NCBI GenBank assembly: GCA_037724045.1 | Contig: JBBJOW010000083.1 | Coordinates: 1 to 12,514, forward strand | Length of the DNA stretch: 12,514 nt | DNA from: DATLGB01 sp037724045 | GTDB lineage: Bacteria; Actinomycetota; Thermoleophilia; Solirubrobacterales; Solirubrobacteraceae | Direction of reading: 5' to 3' | Part shown: positions 1 through 4,615 of the stretch, piece by piece | Layout of the letters: the number at the start of each line of letters is the position of its first letter | Numbering within the stretch: position 1 is the first letter of the stretch | Translations under genes and position numbers: made by a program | Notes under the pieces: generated by a model | The model's input: only the letters and a program-made list of their open reading frames with translations | What the model was told of the DNA's origin: nothing | Database searches by the model: none

Positions 1-945
1 CAGCAGCGCCAGGGCGAAGGCCAGGGCGGCCCCCGGGCCGACGAGCTCGTCGAAGCCGGCGTAGGCGCTCTCGATGGAGCTGACCTCCAGCCCCGAGCCG
101 TTGAACAGCGAAGCGGCGATGACGAGCATCGACATGTTGACCAGGCCCGCGAGGGTCATGGCGATCGTGACGTCGATGCGGTTGAAGCGCAGCATGCGGC
201 GGCGCTCGGTGTCGTTGCGAAGCGCGATCCGGTTCTGGGTCAGCGCGGAGTGCAGGTAGATGACGTGCGGCATCACCGTGGCGCCGAGGATCCCGGTCGC
301 CAAGAGGATCGAGTCGGTGCCCGCGAAGCCGGGAATGAAGCCCTCGGCCGCGTCTCCGGCGTCAAAGCCGATTCTCAGGGTGTCGTACAGGAACCCGGCG
401 AGGATGATGGCGAGCATTCCGACGATGGCAACCTCGAAGCGACGGTAGCCCTTGGTCTGCAGGGCGAGGATCGCGAAGGCGACGATCGCCGTGATGACCC
501 CCGATGCGAACAGCGGCACCCCGAAGAGCAGGTTCAGCGCGATGGCCGCGCCGATGAACTCGGCGAGGTCGGTGGCCATGGCGATGAGCTCGGCCTGCAC
601 CCACAGGCCCCAGCTGACCTGCCGCGGGAAGTTCTCCCGGCACAGCTCGGCGAGGTTCTTGCCCGTGGCGATGCCGATCTTCGCGGTGAGGTTCTGCACG
701 AGCATGGCCATGAGGTTGGCCGCGAGGATGACCCACAGCAGCAGGTACCCGTACTTCGCGCCGCCTGCGATGTTCGTCGCGAAGTTGCCGGGATCGACAT
801 AGGCGATGCAGGCCACGAACGCGGGTCCGAGCAGCGGCAGGACTCCGCGCACGCCGCCTCGGGCGCGGATGCGCTCGAGGTCGCTCGGCGCACTGGGCCC
901 TGGTTCCGTGTCGACTCGCGGGCGGTCGAGGATCGAGTCGCTCAC
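1..945 (-). CDS. mntH: Nramp-family Mn(II)/divalent metal importer MntH (3' end beyond window)
   Basis: Proton-coupled divalent metal importer of the cytoplasmic membrane, most likely taking up Mn(II) and perhaps Fe(II). The reading frame is open from a GTG at 943-945 to the left edge: 315 codons of the roughly 410-430 usual in the family. The Nramp signatures are present. Helix 1 carries DPGN (D51-N54), helix 3 carries MATDLAEFIG (about 123-132), and helix 6 carries MPHVIYLHS (M225-S233). In Nramp structures the helix 1 Asp and Asn and the helix 6 Met bind the metal, and all three are kept here. The GTG overlaps the mntR stop as GTGA, so translation is probably coupled to mntR and no separate promoter is needed. 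An N-terminal tail of about 30 residues precedes helix 1. The C-terminal helices cannot be judged. Confidence 0.95.
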   Translation of the reverse strand, partial: MSDSILDRPRVDTEPGPSAPSDLERIRARGGVRGVLPLLGPAFVACIAYVDPGNFATNIAGGAKYGYLLLWVILAANLMAMLVQNLTAKIGIATGKNLAELCRENFPRQVSWGLWVQAELIAMATDLAEFIGAAIALNLLFGVPLFASGVITAIVAFAILALQTKGYRRFEVAIVGMLAIILAGFLYDTLRIGFDAGDAAEGFIPGFAGTDSILLATGILGATVMPHVIYLHSALTQNRIALRNDTERRRMLRFNRIDVTIAMTLAGLVNMSMLVIAASLFNGSGLEVSSIESAYAGFDELVGPGAALAFALALL

Positions 946-1634
946 GCGTCGCACCGGACGCGCATGGCCCGCGTGAGTCCGGGGCCGAGCGGGTGCACGT
1001 CCGCTGCGCCGCCGAACCGGGCGAAGAGCGGCCCGCCGAAAGGCTGCTTGTCGACCACTTCGAAGGTGCCCCCCGGGCGAATGCCGCGCGCGTCGAGGTA
1101 GCGCAGCACCTCGGGATCGGCGTCGGAGACGCGTACGAGTGTCCCGAGGTTCCCGACGTCGAGCTGTTCGAGGACCACGGTCGCCTCCTCCTCGAGGCGG
1201 CCGTCGTCGGACGGGATCGGATCGCCGTGCGGATCGACGGTGGGGTTCCCGAGCTTCAGCGCGATAAGGGCCTCGAGCTCCTCGGAGATCGCGTGCTCGA
1301 GCACCTCGGCCTCGTCGTGCACCTTGTCCCACGAGAGCCCGAGCTCCTGCGCGAGGAACAGCTCCAGCAACCGGTGGTGGCGCAGGACCTCGAGTGCGAC
1401 CCCCGTCCCGGCGGGCGTCAGGGCGACGCCGTGGTAGGGGTGCAGAGCGACCAGCGCGAGGACTTCGAGTTTGCGCATCATGGCCGAAGCCGACGCGGCG
1501 GACACGTCCAGGCGAGCGGCGAGTGCTTGGGTGGTGACGATGCCGGTCGTCGACCCATCGGCCAAGGCAAAGATCGTCTTGACATAATCCTCGACCGCGA
1601 CCCCGATCGGTCTGTCGTTCTGGTACGCCGGCAC
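942..1634 (-). CDS. mntR: MntR-type manganese-responsive regulator, DtxR/IdeR family
   Basis: Metal-activated DNA-binding repressor of 230 residues, with a winged helix (about 12-75), a metal-binding dimerisation domain (about 76-145) and a FeoA/SH3-like C-terminal domain (about 157-228). It resembles what I recall of the Mycobacterium tuberculosis MntR-type protein Rv2788. The candidate ligands are D16, H87, E91, H106, E110, E113 and H114. DtxR and IdeR have Cys at the position of E110 and Met at that of D16. Acidic residues at both are the manganese-type pattern of MntR, so Mn(II) is the likelier co-repressor. K19 stands where Bacillus MntR has a second Glu, as in the EDYLK-type streptococcal Mn regulators. 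The GTG start has no visible Shine-Dalgarno, and a TATCTT hexamer ends 8 bases before it. The gene overlaps mntH by GTGA, and a DtxR-type operator lies about 50 bases upstream, so autoregulated control of uptake is expected. Confidence 0.93.
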   Translation of the reverse strand: MPAYQNDRPIGVAVEDYVKTIFALADGSTTGIVTTQALAARLDVSAASASAMMRKLEVLALVALHPYHGVALTPAGTGVALEVLRHHRLLELFLAQELGLSWDKVHDEAEVLEHAISEELEALIALKLGNPTVDPHGDPIPSDDGRLEEEATVVLEQLDVGNLGTLVRVSDADPEVLRYLDARGIRPGGTFEVVDKQPFGGPLFARFGGAADVHPLGPGLTRAMRVRCDA

Positions 1635-1641
1635 CGAGAAG

Positions 1642-1647
1642 AAGATA
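1642..1647 (-). promoter_or_regulatory. Candidate -10 element for leaderless mntR transcript
   Basis: On the minus strand the hexamer TATCTT is followed by seven bases and then the GTG of mntR. That spacing would start the transcript at or next to the start codon. No good -35 hexamer lies 16-19 bases upstream. The alternative is the TAAACT hexamer at 1683-1688, inside the operator, which would give a leader of about 40 bases. Confidence 0.4.
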
Positions 1648-1682
1648 GCGACCAGATCGTGCCTGAGCCATGTGCGACAATG

Positions 1683-1704
1683 AGTTTAGGCTAGGCTCAA
1701 CTCT
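1683..1704 (-). promoter_or_regulatory. DtxR/MntR-family operator overlapping a possible -10
   Basis: The plus strand reads TTTAGGCTAGGCTCAA at 1685-1700. It is an imperfect palindrome in which 12 of 16 positions match their own reverse complement. Starting at 1686 it agrees at 14 of 19 positions with the DtxR/IdeR consensus as I recall it (TTAGGTTAGGCTAACCTAA). A minus-strand TAAACT at 1683-1688 overlaps it and could be a -10, so a bound regulator would block transcription of mntR-mntH. Position, family of the adjacent gene and sequence all agree. Which metal acts through the site is inferred from the ligands of MntR. Confidence 0.75.
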
Positions 1705-1709
1705 GGGCG

Positions 1710-1729
1710 CGCCGCCGCGTCCGGCGGCG
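1710..1729. terminator. GC-rich hairpin downstream of the ATPase gene
   Basis: CGCCGCCG at 1710-1717 and CGGCGGCG at 1722-1729 form a perfect 8-base-pair stem with a 4-base loop. It lies between the stop of the ATPase gene and the mntR operator. It has no T-run on either side, so it is at best a non-canonical terminator for the ATPase transcript. In DNA this GC-rich, such a stem can also occur by chance. Confidence 0.3.
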
Positions 1730-1809
1730 AGGATCATTCCCGCTCGAAGGCCCTCCAGCGTGGGGCTATCCGTCGGCCAGACGACGCAAGGCGTCCATGC
1801 GATCCTGCC

Positions 1810-1825
1810 AGCGCAGCGCTGCGCT
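1810..1825. terminator. Perfect 16-base palindrome just after the ATPase stop
   Basis: AGCGCAGCGCTGCGCT is fully self-complementary and could form a 6-base-pair stem with a GCGC loop in the minus-strand transcript, about 30 bases after the ATPase stop codon. There is no U-tract. It may help end or stabilise the transcript, or be a chance GC palindrome. Confidence 0.3.
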
Positions 1826-1855
1826 CGAACGCGTGTAGGCATTCCGGCTCTGCGG

Positions 1856-4144
1856 TCATTGCGAGGTTCGTGCTCGCCCGCCTGCGGACGGCGAGCAGCA
1901 GCCGTCGTCGCAGGTCGGCTGGGCGATCACCGCCGGCGGCGCGAGTGCCCCACCCTGTCCATGGTCGGTTGCGGACGGCGTGCCATCTGCCCTGCCGAGC
2001 AGCCGCAGCCCGTTGAGCGTGACGAGCAGGGAGATGCCCATGTCGGCGGCGACGGCGACGACGAGCGTGACGTAGCCGAGCGGAGCGAGGACGATAAAGA
2101 CGGCCTTGGTGGCCAGGGAGATGATGACGTTCTGGCGCATGATGCCCAAGGCGCGGCGGGCGTCGTTCAACGCGTCGGGCAGGCGTTCGAGGTCGTCGGC
2201 CATGAGGGTGACGTCGGCGCTCTCCAGAGCGACATCGGAGCCCGCAACGCCCATCGCGACGCCGACGGTCGCTCCCGCGAGGGCGGGGGCGTCGTTGATG
2301 CCGTCGCCGACCATGACCGTCGGCCCGTGGGTGTCGCTGAGCTCACGGACGGCGGCGAGCTTGTCCTCGGGCAGCAGCCCGGCGCGCCACTCCGTGACCC
2401 CGGTGCGACCGGCGATCGCTCGGGCGACGCGTTCGCTGTCGCCGGTGAGCATGACGACGTGCTCGACGCCGCCGCGGGAGCGCAGTGCGGCGACGGCCGC
2501 CGGCGCCTCGCGGCGCGGCTGGTCAGCCAGCCCGAAGACCGCCAGGACGCAGTCGTCCTGACCGAGCAGGACCGCGGTCTCTCCCCGTTCCTCGGCCTCT
2601 CTCATGGCGTCGGGCACCGGGGCCCCGCGTTCGGCAGCCAGGCGCGGGCCGCCCGCCCACAGGCGCCGGCCGTCGATGGTGGCCTCGGCACCGCGGCCTG
2701 GGAGCGCCTCGAAGTCGGCCGCGCGCTCCACGGTGAGCGCGCGATCCTCGGCAGCTGCCACGAGCGCTCGACCGAGCGGGTGCTCGGAGCCCCGCTCGAT
2801 CGCGGCCATCAGCGCGAGGCGTGCGTCGTCGTCGGGCTCGCCGGTCACGTCGGTGATGCTCGCGAGCTGGGGGCGCCCCTGGGTGAGCGTTCCGGTCTTG
2901 TCGAGCGCGACGACGCGGGTGCGGCCGAGATCCTCCAGCGCCTGCCCGCCTTTGATGAGGACGCCGCGCCGGGCGGCGCCGCCGATGGCGGAGACCACGC
3001 TGACGGGCACGGAGATGACCAGCGCGCACGGGCAGGCGACGATCAGCAGCGCCAGCGCACGATAGATCCAGGTGTCGGGGTCGCCGCCGAGCAGCGTCGG
3101 GACCAGCGCCACCAGCAGCGCCGCGACGAAGACCGCCGGGGTGTAGGCGCGGGCGAAGCGGTCGACGAAGCGCTCCGACGGCGCCCGGCTGCCCTGCGCG
3201 TCGGCGACCAGTTGCGCCACACGCGCAAGCGTCGAGTCGGCGGCGCTCGATGTCGCGCGCAGCGTCAGCGCCCCGAACGCGTTCAAGGTGCCCGCGAAGA
3301 CCTCCGACCCGGGCTCCTTGTCGACGGGCACCGACTCGCCGGTCAGAGCCGACTCATCCACGCTGGAGATGCCGTCGACCACCACGCCGTCCAGTGGGAG
3401 CCGCTCACCCGGACGGACGGACAGCAGCGTGCCGGGAGCCACCTCCTCGACCGGGACGGTCTGCTCGCGGCCGTCGATAAGGACGTGCGCCTCGGCGGGC
3501 GCGAGCTCCATGAGCAGCTCGACCGAGCGGCGGCTGCGGTCCAGTGCGAAGCCCTCCAGCGTCGTGCCGACCGCGAAGAGCACGAGCACCCAGGCGCCCT
3601 CGGCGTAGTCCCCGATCGCGACCGCGCCCAGCGCCGCCATCGCCATCAACACGTTCATGTCCAGCGTGCGCCTGCGAAGGGCCATGATCGCTGCGAGGCC
3701 GATCGGCCAGCCCCCCACGGCCATCGACAGGAGGTACAACGGCTCGCCGACCACGCGCGGAGCTGCCGTCAGCGAGGCGATGCCCGCCACGAGAATCAGC
3801 GCGATCGATGCCGTCGTCGAGACCGTGCGAACGTTGCGACGCCAGAACGGCGCCGCGGGCTCGCCACGCCGCATCCCGGCGAGCTCGACGGTGTAGCCGG
3901 CGCCCCGCACGGCCCTCTGGACCCGGTCGGGCGGCAGGTCACCGTCGACGAGCAGCGTGGCGTTGCCGAAGGAGACCCGGGCGGCACGGACCCCATCGAG
4001 GTCGGCGACGATCTTCTCGACCGTCCGCGCGCAGGAGGCGCAGTCCATGCCGTCGACGCGGAATCGCTGGGAACCGGGGCCCCGGGCGTCCGACGCAGTC
4101 TCGTCGTTCGGCGGCACAGCCCGGAGCGCGGGCAGCTGAGTCAT
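1856..4144 (-). CDS. cadA: P1B-2 type Zn(II)/Cd(II)/Pb(II)-exporting ATPase (ZntA/CadA family)
   Basis: Heavy-metal efflux ATPase of the cytoplasmic membrane, 762 residues, full length for the family. In order: an N-terminal HMA domain with GMDCASC (G32-C38); four helices (about 108-200); the actuator TGES (268-271); the metal-transit CPC in a membrane helix (371-373); the phosphorylated Asp in DKTGT (D415); the HP motif (H455-P456); GDGIND (613-618); and two last helices. N672 with K680, an N-x7-K pattern in the seventh helix, and DMG (701-703) in the eighth mark the Zn/Cd/Pb subgroup and argue against a copper pump. The C-terminal tail carries a cysteine cluster (C745, C749, C750), possibly an extra metal site. 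The ATG overlaps the stop of the sensor gene as ATGA, so the two are co-translated. The symbol follows the CadC-like partner; zntA would be equally apt. Confidence 0.95.
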   Translation of the reverse strand: MTQLPALRAVPPNDETASDARGPGSQRFRVDGMDCASCARTVEKIVADLDGVRAARVSFGNATLLVDGDLPPDRVQRAVRGAGYTVELAGMRRGEPAAPFWRRNVRTVSTTASIALILVAGIASLTAAPRVVGEPLYLLSMAVGGWPIGLAAIMALRRRTLDMNVLMAMAALGAVAIGDYAEGAWVLVLFAVGTTLEGFALDRSRRSVELLMELAPAEAHVLIDGREQTVPVEEVAPGTLLSVRPGERLPLDGVVVDGISSVDESALTGESVPVDKEPGSEVFAGTLNAFGALTLRATSSAADSTLARVAQLVADAQGSRAPSERFVDRFARAYTPAVFVAALLVALVPTLLGGDPDTWIYRALALLIVACPCALVISVPVSVVSAIGGAARRGVLIKGGQALEDLGRTRVVALDKTGTLTQGRPQLASITDVTGEPDDDARLALMAAIERGSEHPLGRALVAAAEDRALTVERAADFEALPGRGAEATIDGRRLWAGGPRLAAERGAPVPDAMREAEERGETAVLLGQDDCVLAVFGLADQPRREAPAAVAALRSRGGVEHVVMLTGDSERVARAIAGRTGVTEWRAGLLPEDKLAAVRELSDTHGPTVMVGDGINDAPALAGATVGVAMGVAGSDVALESADVTLMADDLERLPDALNDARRALGIMRQNVIISLATKAVFIVLAPLGYVTLVVAVAADMGISLLVTLNGLRLLGRADGTPSATDHGQGGALAPPAVIAQPTCDDGCCSPSAGGRARTSQ

Positions 4145-4506
4145 CGCGTCACCGCGTCAGGGAGCTCGCGGGCAACGGCGGCGAGCAGAAGTCGGCCAAG
4201 GTCGGTCAACGAGTACAAGACCATCCGGCCGTCCTTGCGTGAGCGAGCCAGACCCGCCGCGCGGAGCTGACGCAGGTGATGGGAGACGAGCTTCTCCTGG
4301 CGCTCGCTGATCCACGCCAAGTCGCAGACGCACAGCTCCTCGCCGTCGCGGAGCGCCAGCGCGAGGCGCAACCGCGTCGGGTCCGCCAGGGCCTTCGCGC
4401 CGGCGGCGGCAGACTCCAGGCACTCGACGGCGGGCAGGCTGCGACGCAGGGACTCGGCCTTCGGCATGTCGATGCAGAGAAGCTCGCAGGACTCATCGGC
4501 AGTCAC
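4141..4506 (-). CDS. cadC: CadC-like ArsR/SmtB-family metal sensor
   Basis: Repressor of 121 residues with one winged-helix domain, expected to leave DNA when it binds Cd(II), Pb(II) or Zn(II), and so to induce the coupled efflux ATPase. The N-terminus has C7 and C11, and the ELCVCD helix has C59 and C61. These match the four alpha3N-site cysteines of Staphylococcus aureus plasmid CadC (C7, C11, C58, C60, from memory). Of the CadC alpha5 zinc ligands only the first Asp remains (D102); the later His and Glu positions appear as G104, L115 and A118. The recognition helix is around SHHLRQL (75-81). The GTG start is placed by the CadC alignment and by a promoter ending 6 bases upstream. It overlaps the ATPase start by ATGA. 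Confidence 0.93.
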   Translation of the reverse strand: MTADESCELLCIDMPKAESLRRSLPAVECLESAAAGAKALADPTRLRLALALRDGEELCVCDLAWISERQEKLVSHHLRQLRAAGLARSRKDGRMVLYSLTDLGRLLLAAVARELPDAVTR

Positions 4507-4512
4507 GCCGCT

Positions 4513-4541
4513 ACCCTAACGACCATGAGTACATTAGGCAA
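4513..4541 (-). promoter_or_regulatory. Promoter of the cadC-cadA unit, probably leaderless
   Basis: Minus strand: TTGCCT at 4541-4536 (4 of 6 to TTGACA), a 17-base spacer, then TAGGGT at 4518-4513 (fits TAnnnT). Only six bases separate the -10 from the GTG, so transcription would begin at the start codon itself. No Shine-Dalgarno is visible, which agrees with a leaderless mRNA. Confidence 0.6.
4515..4538. promoter_or_regulatory. Putative operator of the CadC-like sensor
   Basis: Inverted repeat CCTAA (4515-4519) and TTAGG (4534-4538) with 14 bases between. Read as two 12-base arms, 7 of 12 positions pair, close to the roughly 12-2-12 imperfect repeats bound by ArsR/SmtB proteins. It fills the space between the -35 and -10 of the cadC promoter, where a bound dimer would block RNA polymerase. 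Confidence 0.5.
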
Positions 4542-4615
4542 ATGGACGGCGGAGCAACGACAGGCCGCGAGCCGAGTCACCCGACCGACTTAAACGCCCA
4601 CGAGCTTGCATCGAG

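Noticed and set aside
942..945. yybP-ykoY manganese riboswitch before mntH
   Set aside because: mntH overlaps mntR by four bases, so there is no leader; the mntR upstream region shows no such fold.
250..1101. A 283-codon plus-strand open frame across mntH
   Set aside because: Antisense to the Nramp gene, which carries DPGN and MPHVIYLHS; no domain in the plus-strand product.
1670..4270. An 866-codon open frame on the plus strand across the ATPase gene
   Set aside because: It is antisense to a complete P-type ATPase with every motif intact. Its composition (Arg, Gly, Asp, His rich, no domain) is typical of a high-GC shadow frame.
4507..4615. Intrinsic terminator after the oxidase gene
   Set aside because: I found only 4-5 base-pair stems and no T-run; nothing supportable.
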